Under the pieces are notes generated by a model that was given only the letters and a program-made list of their open reading frames with translations, did not search any database and had not been told where the DNA came from. A program made the position numbers and the translations under genes. Shown here in pieces: positions 42,966-51,851 of a stretch of DNA of 64,000 nucleotides (position 1 is its first letter; the number at the start of each line of letters is the position of its first letter). The stretch is taken from NCBI GenBank assembly GCA_963931655.1, contig OZ007036.1:1922001-1986000 (forward strand), written 5' to 3'. This DNA is from Butyricicoccus_B sp017886875 (lineage in GTDB: Bacteria > Bacillota > Clostridia > Oscillospirales > Butyricicoccaceae).

Positions 42966-44564
42966 TTGTCTGATTTAAGACAGGAAATTGGCAATAGACG
43001 TACATTTGCCATTATTTCTCACCCTGACGCAGGTAAAACTACAATTACAGAAAAATTCTTGCTCTATGGTGGAGCAATTCAAGAAGCAGGTATGGTTAAA
43101 GGTAAAAAAAATAGCCGACATGCTGTTTCCGACTGGATGGAAATTGAAAAACAACGTGGTATTTCAGTAACATCTTCCGTTTTACAGTTTAGATATGGTG
43201 ATAAATGTATCAATATCCTTGATACCCCTGGACACCAAGATTTCTCAGAGGACACTTACCGCACACTTATGGCGGCAGACTCTGCTGTAATGGTTATTGA
43301 CGCATCTAAAGGTGTCGAGGCACAGACAAGAAAATTATTTAAAGTTTGTGCTATGCGTGGTGTGCCTATCTTCACTTTTATTAACAAGATGGATAGAGAC
43401 TCAAGAGACCCTTATGAACTGCTTGAAGAAATTGAAAATGAACTTGGTATTGGCACTTTTGCAGTCAACTGGCCTATTGGCTCAGGTAAACAGTTCAAGG
43501 GTGTATATGATAGATTAGATGATGAAGTTATTGCATTTGATGGCGTAGATGCTCGCCATGAAGTTGCAGCAACTCATTTAAAATTTGACTCTCCAGAGCT
43601 AAAGGAATTATTAACCGATGAGCAATATAACACTTTATCTGATGATATTGAGTTGCTCAGTGGTGCGGGTGATGAATTTGATTTAGAAGCTGTACATCAT
43701 GGTAAATTATCACCTGTTTTCTTTGGTTCTGCTCTTACTAACTTTGGTGTAGAGCCATTTCTAAAAAAATTCCTTGTTATGACACCTCCACCAACTGCTA
43801 GACAATCTGATATTGGAGTTATTGACCCATTTGATGATAATTTCTCTGCATTTGTATTTAAAATTCAAGCTAATATGAATAAGGCTCATCGTGATAGAAT
43901 TGCATTTATGAGAATTTGTTCAGGCAAGTTTAAACGTGGCAAGGAAGTTTGGCATGTTCAAGGCGGTAAAAAAATGCAGCTTGCACAGCCTCAACAGCTT
44001 ATGGCTCAAGACCGTTCTATTGTTGATGAAGCATATGCAGGTGACATTATTGGTGTATTTGACCCAGGAATTTTTTCAATCGGTGACACTGTATGTTCTC
44101 CAGCGAAAAAATGCACATTCTTTGGTATTCCTACTTTTGCACCTGAGCTTTTCGCAAGAGTTCGCCAAAAGGACACTTTAAAGCGTAAGCAATTTGTTAA
44201 GGGTGTAGAACAGATTGCTCAAGAAGGTGCAATTCAGATTTTTAAAGAACCTAATTCTGGTATGGAAGAAGTTATTGTTGGTGTTGTAGGTCAGCTACAA
44301 TTTGAAGTGCTAGAATACAGACTGAAAAATGAATATAATGTTGAAATTATCCGTGAAATGCTACCTTATGAGCATTTACGCTGGATTGAAAATGTAGATG
44401 AAGAAACATTTGATTATCATAGATTGACACTGACAAGTGATACTAAGGTTGTTCAAGATATGAGAAATAATTATCTTCTGCTATTTACTAGCCCTTGGAA
44501 TATCACTTGGGCACTTGATAGAAATGAAGGCTTAGAACTGGCTGAATTTTCAGAAAACACATAA
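42966..44564 (+). CDS. prfC: Peptide chain release factor 3
   Basis: 532-residue translational GTPase that recycles RF1/RF2 after termination. G1 ISHPDAGKTTITE near residue 17, the switch region EIEKQRGISVTSSV near 59, G3 DTPGHQDFSEDTYRTL near 83 and G4 NKMDRDSRD near 137, followed by RF3-type domains II and III. The N-terminus aligns with a TTG start at 42966, eight bases after ATGGAGG. It is a single-gene unit with a good terminator. Confidence 0.96.
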   Translation: MSDLRQEIGNRRTFAIISHPDAGKTTITEKFLLYGGAIQEAGMVKGKKNSRHAVSDWMEIEKQRGISVTSSVLQFRYGDKCINILDTPGHQDFSEDTYRTLMAADSAVMVIDASKGVEAQTRKLFKVCAMRGVPIFTFINKMDRDSRDPYELLEEIENELGIGTFAVNWPIGSGKQFKGVYDRLDDEVIAFDGVDARHEVAATHLKFDSPELKELLTDEQYNTLSDDIELLSGAGDEFDLEAVHHGKLSPVFFGSALTNFGVEPFLKKFLVMTPPPTARQSDIGVIDPFDDNFSAFVFKIQANMNKAHRDRIAFMRICSGKFKRGKEVWHVQGGKKMQLAQPQQLMAQDRSIVDEAYAGDIIGVFDPGIFSIGDTVCSPAKKCTFFGIPTFAPELFARVRQKDTLKRKQFVKGVEQIAQEGAIQIFKEPNSGMEEVIVGVVGQLQFEVLEYRLKNEYNVEIIREMLPYEHLRWIENVDEETFDYHRLTLTSDTKVVQDMRNNYLLLFTSPWNITWALDRNEGLELAEFSENT

Positions 44565-44569
44565 AAATA

Positions 44570-44606
44570 AAGGGTATGGATTTTGATTTCCATACCCTTG
44601 TTTTTT
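44570..44606 (+). terminator. Terminator of prfC
   Basis: AAGGGTATGGA (44570-44580) pairs with TCCATACCCTT (44589-44599), followed by GTTTTTT. It lies against the convergent membrane gene stop. Confidence 0.88.
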
Positions 44607-45183
44607 AAATCTGATTGTTTTCTTTTTCATTAACTGCTTGTAAATACTCATAAAGTAGCCATAATGAGCATACACTACAAACTGTACCAATAATTAAAGC
44701 CTGCACGATTGCACCTGTATTTACAAGAGAACCTGAAATTAAAGCATTGATAATACTAAACCAAAATATCCATTTAATTTTTCCTTGCGGATAGTTATAG
44801 CCATTTTTAACTATAAGCTCATCAAGTCCCCATATAAGTTGGAAATCTGCAACAATAGAAAAACATGCAAAAACAAGCATTATAATAACTGAAAATAATG
44901 CCAGTTGTATATTTTGTTTGAAAACACTTAAAATGGTTATTATAAGCGTTATAATCATGCCAACAAGGCTTATTATAAAAAAGTTAAATGATTTTCTTAT
45001 ACGTTCACAAGAATTACGCATAGCGTATATGGATTGAATTTGGATAATAGTAAAAATTATAGATGCAGCCGAAATAACTATTGCTACGATATTATTTAAA
45101 ATTACATATGAAATAAGAGACAATGCAAGTGTAAAAAATAAAGAAAGAAAATAACGTTTTAATGGTGCATAAATGTTTGTCAT
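44605..45183 (-). CDS. Unrecognised polytopic membrane protein
   Basis: 192 residues with about five to six hydrophobic segments and few charged residues; a cytoplasmic-looking basic stretch (RNSCERIRKSFN) lies near residue 55 and the C-terminus is charged (NEKENNQI). No family recognised. The ATG at 45183 is preferred because AAAGG lies eleven bases upstream; a longer reading begins in the ireB terminator. It lies 70 bases after ireB on the same strand, separated by that terminator. Confidence 0.7.
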   Translation of the reverse strand: MTNIYAPLKRYFLSLFFTLALSLISYVILNNIVAIVISAASIIFTIIQIQSIYAMRNSCERIRKSFNFFIISLVGMIITLIITILSVFKQNIQLALFSVIIMLVFACFSIVADFQLIWGLDELIVKNGYNYPQGKIKWIFWFSIINALISGSLVNTGAIVQALIIGTVCSVCSLWLLYEYLQAVNEKENNQI

Positions 45184-45206
45184 AAAAACCATACCTTTCC
45201 AGATAG

Positions 45207-45243
45207 AAAAAAATCCCCATGCCATAAAGACACAGGGATTTTT
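45207..45243 (-). terminator. Terminator of ireB
   Basis: On the minus strand a 13-bp stem (45209-45221 with 45231-45243, two wobbles) is followed by a seven-T stretch. Confidence 0.75.
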
Positions 45244-45252
45244 AACATATTC

Positions 45253-45498
45253 TTAGTTATCTAGATAGTAAGAAACAAGTTCCTGCATCAGTTCATCACG
45301 GTCAATCTTGCGAATAAGACTTCTCGCATTATTGTGATTGGTGATGTAAGTTGGGTCTTCAGAGAGAAGATAGCCAACAATTTGATTGATTGGATTATAA
45401 CCCTTTTCTTTAAGAGCATCATAAACTGTGGTAAGAATTCGCTTCATTTCAACATTGGAATCGTCCACAAGATTAAACTTTCTAGTGCCGTCTAGCAT
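45253..45498 (-). CDS. ireB: IreB-family regulatory phosphoprotein (UPF0297)
   Basis: 81 residues; nearly the whole sequence matches the family, including VYDALKEKGYNPINQIVGYL near residue 25, DPTYITNHNNARSLIRKIDR and the end DELMQELVSYYL. In Enterococcus IreB is a substrate of the PASTA kinase IreK and modulates cephalosporin resistance; its N-terminal Thr is the phosphorylation site there, and Thr5 is the only early Thr here. The ATG follows AAGGAGGA. Kinase and phosphatase genes are not in the window. Confidence 0.92.
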   Translation of the reverse strand: MLDGTRKFNLVDDSNVEMKRILTTVYDALKEKGYNPINQIVGYLLSEDPTYITNHNNARSLIRKIDRDELMQELVSYYLDN

Positions 45499-45612
45499 AT
45501 ATCCCGTCCTCCTTATATCATTATATGCTTACTATTGATATAATAATACAGAAATTACAAAATGTAAAGGGGAAAACTTCGGAAATACTGCAAAAAACAT
45601 TCAAAAAACACT

Positions 45613-48024
45613 TTAGCTTCTAAGAGTTGCACCAAACTTTTCTTCTAAAGCCTTAATTGCCTTTTGCATTGCGTTGTCACATTCCTCGTCCTTTAAAGTG
45701 CGGTCAGCAGCACGAAGACTCATAGAATAAGCAACTGATTTTTTACCTTCTGCAATACCTTTACCCTTATATACATCAAACAGTTTAACAGACTCTAAAA
45801 TATTGCCTGCTGCTTGCTCGATTACCTTTTGCATATCTGCTGCTGGGATAGCATCATCAACAATAACTGCAATATCACGAGTAGATGCAGGGAATTTTGG
45901 AAGTGGCTGATATAGTTTTACTGAATTGGCACATTCAGCTAATTTATCCATAGCAAGTTCAGCTGCTAAAACTTCAGTGTTAAAGCCATATTTTTTAGCT
46001 ACAACTGGGTGAATAGTACCAAATGTACCAAGCAGAGTTTGACCAGAATAAACCTTTGCACATCTACCTGTGTGATAAGATGGGTTTTCCTTATCTGCTG
46101 TAAAACTAATATCTTTAATATTTAGTTTTGTACAAATAGCCTCAATTAATCCCTTGAGTTGGAAGAAATTAAACTTGCCATATGTGCCAATAGTTAAAAT
46201 CTTTTCCTCATGTGGCAGTTTATCAGCATCAACAGTATTATCTTCCTTTAATACTGGTGTGTAAATGGTGCCAAGCTCATAAAGTGAAGCAGTAGCGTTT
46301 CTATGTGCATTGTTATGAGCAAGTGAGTCAAGCATACTTGGTAGTACAGTGGTTCTCATAACAGAGAAATCCTCACCAAGTGGATTTAAAATGGTAGTTG
46401 AAATTCTACGCTTGTCATCTTCTGGCATATTGATATTATCATAGAATTTAGGACTGATAAAAGAATGACTCATAGACTCATCAAAACCAGCGGATAAACA
46501 TACATCAGTTGCCATACGCTCTAATAGCTGACGAGGAGACAGACCGCCTTGTGTTGTATCGCCTGCATATAGACGCACTGGGATATTATCATAACCATAA
46601 ATGCGGGCAACTTCTTCTGCAAGGTCACACATACGTTCAATATCGATACGGAAAGATGGAATGATAACTTTATCACCCTCAACCTTAAACGCTAAACGCT
46701 CTAAATATTCCTTTTGAGTTTCGGCGGATAAATCAGTACCAAGTAAAGCATTGATTTTTTCAGGCTCAAAAGGCAGAGTTTTTGGAGTTAAATCAGCAGA
46801 GCAAACATCAACTACACCATCAATAACTTCACCTGCACCAAGCATTTCAACAAGCTCACAAGCACGTTCAAGTGCTGGCATAGTTAGGGAAGCATCTAGT
46901 CCCTTTTCAAAACGACCAGAAGCCTCTGTACGCATACCGAGAGCCTTTGCAGTAAGTCTAACAGTAGTACCATGGAAACAAGCGGACTCAAATACAACAG
47001 TTTTTGTATTTTCGGTGATTTCAGAGTTAGCACCACCCATTACACCCGCAATAGCAACTGGTTTAGAACCGTCGCAAATTGCAAGCATTTCATCAGTGAT
47101 TGCTCTATCTTGACCATCAAGAGTTTGTATAGCCTCGCCCGCTTGTGGACGTCTTACAACAATCTTTCCATCAGACAAACATGCATAATCAAAAGCATGC
47201 ATTGGCTGACCATATTCAAGCATTACATAGTTTGTAATATCAACAATATTGTTAATTGGGCGTACACCTGCTGCAAATAGACGTTCACGCAACCAAGCAG
47301 GGGAAGGCTCAATTTTAATATTTTTAACAATTCTAGCTGTATAACGTGGGCAAAGCTCTGGCTCATCTACACGAACAGATACATAATCATTGATGTTTTC
47401 ACCGCAGCCCTTAACAACTGGAGTTTTAACATTAAATGGACGATTAAAAGTTGCAGCGGTTTCTCTTGCAAGACCAATAACACTTAAACAGTCAGGGCGG
47501 TTTGAAGTGATTTCAAATTCTGCAACATATTCATTAAGACCAAGTACAGTTTTAATATCTACACCAACAGGAGTGCCCTTAGGTAAGAATAGAATACCAT
47601 TGTCACAAGCGTAAGGTACACAGCCATGGTCTAGCCCTAACTCTTGGAATGAACACATCATACCGTTGGATACTACACCACGTAATTTACCTTTAGTGAT
47701 TTTTACACCGTTTGGAAGTGTAGATTTATGCAGACATACAGGGCAAATTTCACCAATAGAGCTTTCAGTTACATTTGGTGCACCTGTTACAATCTGTACA
47801 GGTTCTTCTTTGCCAACATTGAGTTGACATATAACTAAATGGTCAGAGTCTGGGTGCTTTTCTACAGATAGAATTTCACCTGTTACTACATTATTGATTT
47901 CCTCGCCAAGATATTCCACACATTCAACTTTTGAACCGGACATTGTCAGGCGAGCATCATATTCTTTATTGCTAATACCTTCTATATCGGTATAATCTTT
48001 GAGCCAAGAAAGAGGCAGCTTCAT
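45613..48024 (-). CDS. pheT: Phenylalanyl-tRNA synthetase beta subunit
   Basis: 803-residue large subunit. It opens MKLPLSWLKDYTDIEGIS and has an EMAP-like tRNA-binding domain (GEILSVEKHPDSDHLVICQ near residue 50), the B3/B4 editing domain (EFEITSNRPDCLSVIGLARE near 172), B5 (GTDLS region near 428) and a C-terminal anticodon-binding FDX domain (FPASTRDIAVIVDD near 705). Length and domain set are normal. It follows pheS by 19 bases and is controlled by the shared T-box. Confidence 0.97.
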   Translation of the reverse strand: MKLPLSWLKDYTDIEGISNKEYDARLTMSGSKVECVEYLGEEINNVVTGEILSVEKHPDSDHLVICQLNVGKEEPVQIVTGAPNVTESSIGEICPVCLHKSTLPNGVKITKGKLRGVVSNGMMCSFQELGLDHGCVPYACDNGILFLPKGTPVGVDIKTVLGLNEYVAEFEITSNRPDCLSVIGLARETAATFNRPFNVKTPVVKGCGENINDYVSVRVDEPELCPRYTARIVKNIKIEPSPAWLRERLFAAGVRPINNIVDITNYVMLEYGQPMHAFDYACLSDGKIVVRRPQAGEAIQTLDGQDRAITDEMLAICDGSKPVAIAGVMGGANSEITENTKTVVFESACFHGTTVRLTAKALGMRTEASGRFEKGLDASLTMPALERACELVEMLGAGEVIDGVVDVCSADLTPKTLPFEPEKINALLGTDLSAETQKEYLERLAFKVEGDKVIIPSFRIDIERMCDLAEEVARIYGYDNIPVRLYAGDTTQGGLSPRQLLERMATDVCLSAGFDESMSHSFISPKFYDNINMPEDDKRRISTTILNPLGEDFSVMRTTVLPSMLDSLAHNNAHRNATASLYELGTIYTPVLKEDNTVDADKLPHEEKILTIGTYGKFNFFQLKGLIEAICTKLNIKDISFTADKENPSYHTGRCAKVYSGQTLLGTFGTIHPVVAKKYGFNTEVLAAELAMDKLAECANSVKLYQPLPKFPASTRDIAVIVDDAIPAADMQKVIEQAAGNILESVKLFDVYKGKGIAEGKKSVAYSMSLRAADRTLKDEECDNAMQKAIKALEEKFGATLRS

Positions 48025-48043
48025 TGTTTATAACCCTCCTAAA

Positions 48044-49063
48044 TTAAAACTGATGTAAGAAACGTACATCATTTTCATAGAATAGACGAATGTCATCAAT
48101 CTTAAATCGTCCCATTACAGTACGCTCAAGACCGATACCGAATGCATAACCAGAATAAACTTCTGGGTCAATATTACATGTTTCAAGCACTTTAGGGTGT
48201 ACCATACCACAACCAAGAATTTCAATCCAGCCTTCACCCTTACATAGACGACAGCCTTCACCATGACATTGATAGCATTGTATATCCATTTCAGCAGATG
48301 GTTCAGTAAATGGGAAATGGTGTGGGCGGAAACGAACCACAGTGTTTTCGCCATAAAGACGTTTTGCAAATAGCTCTAAAATTCCTTTTAAATCGCTCAT
48401 AGTGATGTTTTTATCAACTACAAGACCTTCAATCTGGTGGAATAGTGGGGAATGAGTAGCATCAACCGCATCAGAACGGAATACACGTCCAGGGGCAATA
48501 ATTCTGATTGGAGGCTTTTGGTTTTCCATAACACGAACCTGCACAGGAGAGGTCTGTGTACGAAGTACAACATTATCAGAAATATAGAAAGTATCCTGAG
48601 TATCACGAGCAGGGTGTTCCTTAGGAATATTTAATGCTTCAAAGTTATAATGGTCATATTCAACTTCTGGGCCTTCTGCAATTTGGAAACCAAGACCGAT
48701 AAAAATATCCTTGATTTCATCAAGCACAACAGATAGCGGGTGCTTATGACCTAATGTGATTTGTTCAGCAGGCATTGTAACATCTAAAGCTTCACTTTTC
48801 AGCTTTTCTTCAAGGGCAGATTGTTCAAGTTTTTCGCCTTGCTTTTCAAGAGCTGCTTCAAGTTCTGCACGAACATCATTTACCAGTTGACCTATTACAG
48901 GACGCTCCTCTGGCGCGACATTTTTCATACCTTTTAAAATTGCAGTCAGTTCGCCCTTTTTACCCAGATACTTTACACGAACAGCGTCAAGTTCACGGGC
49001 ATTTTGGGTTTCGCTGAGTTCGTTCTTTGCATTTGAAAGAATCGCTTCCAGCTGTTGTTTCAT
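48044..49063 (-). CDS. pheS: Phenylalanyl-tRNA synthetase alpha subunit
   Basis: 339-residue catalytic subunit of the alpha2beta2 enzyme. N-terminal coiled coil (residues 1-85), then class II motifs: PEVEYDHYNFEALNIP near 134, motif 2 RVFRSDAVDATHSPLFHQIEG near 202, and motif 3 GIGLERTVMGRF near 310. The ATG at 49063 follows AAGGAG; a reading extended to 49228 runs backwards through the T-box terminator and was rejected. Confidence 0.97.
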   Translation of the reverse strand: MKQQLEAILSNAKNELSETQNARELDAVRVKYLGKKGELTAILKGMKNVAPEERPVIGQLVNDVRAELEAALEKQGEKLEQSALEEKLKSEALDVTMPAEQITLGHKHPLSVVLDEIKDIFIGLGFQIAEGPEVEYDHYNFEALNIPKEHPARDTQDTFYISDNVVLRTQTSPVQVRVMENQKPPIRIIAPGRVFRSDAVDATHSPLFHQIEGLVVDKNITMSDLKGILELFAKRLYGENTVVRFRPHHFPFTEPSAEMDIQCYQCHGEGCRLCKGEGWIEILGCGMVHPKVLETCNIDPEVYSGYAFGIGLERTVMGRFKIDDIRLFYENDVRFLHQF

Positions 49064-49087
49064 AGTTTTAACACTCCTTAAAATAAT

Positions 49088-49123
49088 AAAAAAGGTTTTC
49101 GCCCTAATTATAGGACGAAAACC
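49088..49123 (-). terminator. T-box terminator before pheS
   Basis: On the minus strand GGTTTTCGTCCT pairs with AGGGCGAAAACC (49112-49123 with 49094-49105), followed by TTTTTT. The T-box sequence just upstream can form the competing antiterminator. Confidence 0.88.
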
Positions 49124-49333
49124 GAAATTTCCGTGGTACCACCTATGTTCATTGCGTAAAAAACGCAATGCACTTAAAAGCCTTGTAACGTAGGCAAAAC
49201 GGACACACCTACTAAAAGATTTCAGCATGTCTGCTCACAGGGGAACTTCATATATTTACCTTTGAGGCAGCTTTCAGCCGATGACTGCCAATCTCTGACA
49301 AAGAAAAAATATACTACTTTTCCTGCTCATCGC
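49124..49333 (-). promoter_or_regulatory. T-box leader of pheST, tRNA-Phe specific
   Basis: The conserved T-box AGGTGGTACCACGGAAA is visible on the minus strand at 49129-49145. Stem I runs from about 49333, with an AGAGA motif near 49294 and the specifier region GAAGTTCCCC at 49240-49249; a TTC (Phe) codon lies at 49243-49245. Uncharged tRNA-Phe should stabilise the antiterminator. Confidence 0.9.
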
Positions 49334-49357
49334 AGATGACATATAAACACATACTTA

Positions 49358-49386
49358 TATATAACATGTAAATATAAAAATTTCAA
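49358..49386 (-). promoter_or_regulatory. Sigma-A promoter of pheST
   Basis: On the minus strand TTGAAA (49381-49386), a 17-bp spacer and TATATA (49358-49363), about 25 bases before the T-box leader. Confidence 0.65.
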
Positions 49387-49424
49387 GCACAAAAAATATT
49401 TTTTTAAAAAATATAAAAAAATAA

Positions 49425-49453
49425 TTGACAAAAGCTGCGAAAGTGGTTATACT
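49425..49453 (+). promoter_or_regulatory. Sigma-A promoter of tRNA-Cys
   Basis: TTGACA at 49425-49430, a 17-bp spacer and TATACT at 49448-49453, 16 bases before the tRNA. Confidence 0.82.
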
Positions 49454-49469
49454 ATAAAAGCACTGATAC

Positions 49470-49543
49470 GGTACCATAGCCAAGCGGTAAGGCGTGGGAC
49501 TGCAACTCCCTGATCCTCAGTTCGATTCTGAGTGGTACCTCCA
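49470..49543 (+). tRNA. tRNA-Cys (anticodon GCA)
   Basis: 74 bases including an encoded CCA (49541-49543). Acceptor arm GGTACCA pairs with TGGTACC, the D arm is GCC...GGC, and the T arm is CTCAG TTCGATT CTGAG. The anticodon GCA is at 49502-49504 in loop CTGCAAC. The outermost pair of the anticodon stem reads U-U, a small oddity. It has its own promoter and a terminator. Confidence 0.95.
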
Positions 49544-49550
49544 GAGCGTC

Positions 49551-49584
49551 AATGCCGTCGGATATAGTTCCGACGGCATTTTTT
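49551..49584 (+). terminator. Terminator of tRNA-Cys
   Basis: AATGCCGTCGGA (49551-49562) pairs with TCCGACGGCATT (49569-49580), followed by a TTTTTT run. Confidence 0.92.
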
Positions 49585-49638
49585 CATTATTTTTAAATTT
49601 TTTTGGGGCTAAATTTAGAAAGGAAGGCGAGTGCGTTT

Positions 49639-50832
49639 ATGAAAAAACGTGTATTTTCCATTATCGGTGCAGGCAGTGGACAGCCTGACGGTCTTACAAG
49701 AGAAGCATTAGATACTATAAAACTTTGTGATGCTCTTGTATCAACCGAGCGTTTATCAAAAGATTTATCTTCTATTGCTAAAATATCTGTGCATGAAACC
49801 TCTAAGCTTGCACAGGCTGCAATGTCAATAAAAGAAGAACATATAGGAATTTTGGTCTCTGGTGATACAGGATTTTTTAGCGTTGCAAGCAGTTTAAATG
49901 AAAAACTTAAAGACCATGGAAAAGTTGAAATGATTTGTGGTCTTAATAGTATGCAAATGATTTGTGCAAAGTTTGGTATAAGTTATCAAGATGCCCAATT
50001 TTTAAGTTTACATGGTAGAAATGGTAGTTTGCTTGGTGCAGTTAGCTATAATAAAAAAGTAATCGCCTTAACAGGTGGAGAACAAAATGCACAAAAGCTA
50101 TGTCAAACATTATCTGCTGCTGGTCTTGGGGATATAACTGTATCAATAGGAGAAAATATAGGTTCTAAATCGGAAAGAATTTTAACAGATACAGCGGAAA
50201 GCCTATCTGAACAAAAGTTTGCTGATTTATCAGTTATGCTTATTTTAAATCCAAATGCTGCTGACCGTCATTTAGCTGTTTTAGATGCTGAAATAGAGCG
50301 TGGAAAAGTTCCAATGACTAAACAGGAAGCTCGTTGGACTGCTGTTAGAATGTTGGATTTAAAGCCATCAGATACAGTTTTCGATATAGGTGCGGGAACT
50401 GGTTCTATATCTGTGGAAATGGCAAGAAAAGTATATAATGGTATGGTTTATGCTATTGAGCAGAAAGAAGAAGCAATAGAGCTTATAGAAAAAAATCGTA
50501 AAAATTTAGGTAGTTTTAATGTATTGCCATTTGAAGGACAAGCTGCAAGTATTATTGATAAACTTCCTACACCTGATGCCGCTTTTATAGGTGGAAGTGA
50601 TGGTCAAATGCAAGAAATAATAAAAAAATTGCTAAATAAAAATCAAAAAATAAAAGTTATTATTTCTGCGGTATCACTTGAAACACTTTTAGAAGCTAAA
50701 AATGCTATTAAAAACTTTGATGAGCAAAATATAGTTCAAATTCACTCTATTCGTGGTTGTAGAATAAATGATACAACTGAATTTACAAGCAACAATCCTA
50801 TTTATTTGATTTATGGTGGAACTAAAGCATGA
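49639..50832 (+). CDS. cbiET: Precorrin-6B methyltransferase/decarboxylase CbiE-CbiT fusion
   Basis: 397-residue fused enzyme of corrin-ring synthesis. The N-terminal CbiE half is a SAM-dependent tetrapyrrole methylase (VFSIIGAGSGQPDGLTREAL near residue 5, LVSGDTGFFSVAS near 74). The CbiT half is a Rossmann methyltransferase (DTVFDIGAGTGSISVEMAR near 250, AAFIGGSDGQ near 317) that methylates C15 and decarboxylates. The ATG at 49639 follows AAAGGAAGG. It follows a terminated tRNA and is paired with cbiB; other cob/cbi genes must lie elsewhere. No cobalamin riboswitch precedes it. Confidence 0.92.
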   Translation: MKKRVFSIIGAGSGQPDGLTREALDTIKLCDALVSTERLSKDLSSIAKISVHETSKLAQAAMSIKEEHIGILVSGDTGFFSVASSLNEKLKDHGKVEMICGLNSMQMICAKFGISYQDAQFLSLHGRNGSLLGAVSYNKKVIALTGGEQNAQKLCQTLSAAGLGDITVSIGENIGSKSERILTDTAESLSEQKFADLSVMLILNPNAADRHLAVLDAEIERGKVPMTKQEARWTAVRMLDLKPSDTVFDIGAGTGSISVEMARKVYNGMVYAIEQKEEAIELIEKNRKNLGSFNVLPFEGQAASIIDKLPTPDAAFIGGSDGQMQEIIKKLLNKNQKIKVIISAVSLETLLEAKNAIKNFDEQNIVQIHSIRGCRINDTTEFTSNNPIYLIYGGTKA

Positions 50833-50856
50833 TTTACCTGCGGAGGTGAATTTATT

Positions 50857-51819
50857 ATGATGCTAATTTTAGCTATAGCTTTGGGTTTCTTTCTTGATGC
50901 ACTTATCGGTGACCCAGAGGGAGTATGGCACCCCGTTTGCTTAATGGGGGCTATGATTTCTAAAATAGAAAAGTTTTTTAGAAGTTTACCTTTATCAAAA
51001 TCTGGTCAGCGTTTTGCTGGGGTTTTGCTTTGGATAGCTGTTTGTAGTGTTAGTTTTTTAGTGCCTTATATTATTTTAGAGTTTTTATTCCGCATACACC
51101 CTTGGATACATTTTGTAGTAAATGTTATATTTTGCTATCAGATTTTCGCAAGAAAATGCTTAGCAGATGCGGGCAGATATGTAAGAAAAGAACTTAAAAA
51201 ATCACTTGAAGATGGTAGAAAAGCTGTCGCTCGTTATGTTGGACGTGATACAAGTGAACTTTCAGAAGAAGGAGTTATAAAAGCTGCTGTGGAAACAATA
51301 GCCGAAAATACCACAGATGGAGTTGTTGCACCATTTATCTTTATGTTGATAGGCGGTGCACCACTTGGATTTTTATATAAAGCTGTAAATACTCTCGACT
51401 CTATGATAGGTTATAAAAACGAAAAATATAAATATTTAGGCTGGTTTTCAGCTAAGATGGACGATATATTCAATTTTTTACCTGCTAGAATAGCTGCTGT
51501 CTGCATGATGGCGGCGGCTGGTATGCTTAAATTTGATACTGTAAACGCTAAAAGAATATTTCAGCGTGATAGATTTAATCATAAAAGCCCAAATTCTGCA
51601 CAAACTGAGTCAGTTTGTGCAGGTGCACTCCACATACAACTTGGTGGAGATGCTAAATATTTCGGTGAATATGTGAAAAAACCAACTATTGGCGATAATG
51701 ATAGAAAAATAGTGTCAAGCGATATAGAAAGAGCATCTGATTTAATGACAACTACAAGTGTTTTTGTTATTCTTTTAGGAATAGCAATTAAGCTTGCACT
51801 TACAGGCACAAGTGTATAA
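50857..51819 (+). CDS. cbiB: Adenosylcobinamide-phosphate synthase CbiB
   Basis: 320-residue integral membrane enzyme attaching aminopropanol phosphate (or an equivalent) to adenosylcobyric acid. Family segments: LIGDPEGVWHPVCLMG near residue 16, RYVGRDTSELSEEGVIKAAVET near 128, ENTTDGVVAPF near 151, and NTLDSMIGYKNEKY near 180. About five hydrophobic helices are visible. The start follows GCGGAGGTG; ATG at 50860 is an alternative. It lies 24 bases after cbiET and ends at a bidirectional terminator. Confidence 0.93.
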   Translation: MMLILAIALGFFLDALIGDPEGVWHPVCLMGAMISKIEKFFRSLPLSKSGQRFAGVLLWIAVCSVSFLVPYIILEFLFRIHPWIHFVVNVIFCYQIFARKCLADAGRYVRKELKKSLEDGRKAVARYVGRDTSELSEEGVIKAAVETIAENTTDGVVAPFIFMLIGGAPLGFLYKAVNTLDSMIGYKNEKYKYLGWFSAKMDDIFNFLPARIAAVCMMAAAGMLKFDTVNAKRIFQRDRFNHKSPNSAQTESVCAGALHIQLGGDAKYFGEYVKKPTIGDNDRKIVSSDIERASDLMTTTSVFVILLGIAIKLALTGTSV

Positions 51820-51851
51820 AAAAGGTCTGAGATTAATTCTCAGACCTTTTT
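51818..51851. terminator. Bidirectional terminator between cbiB and the helicase
   Basis: AAAAGGTCTGAGA (51820-51832) pairs with TCTCAGACCTTTT (51838-51850), loop TTAAT, with T-runs on both strands. Confidence 0.85.

Noticed and set aside
49064..49228. N-terminal extension of PheS
   Set aside because: It would overlap the T-box terminator and antiterminator; the PheS start aligns at 49063.
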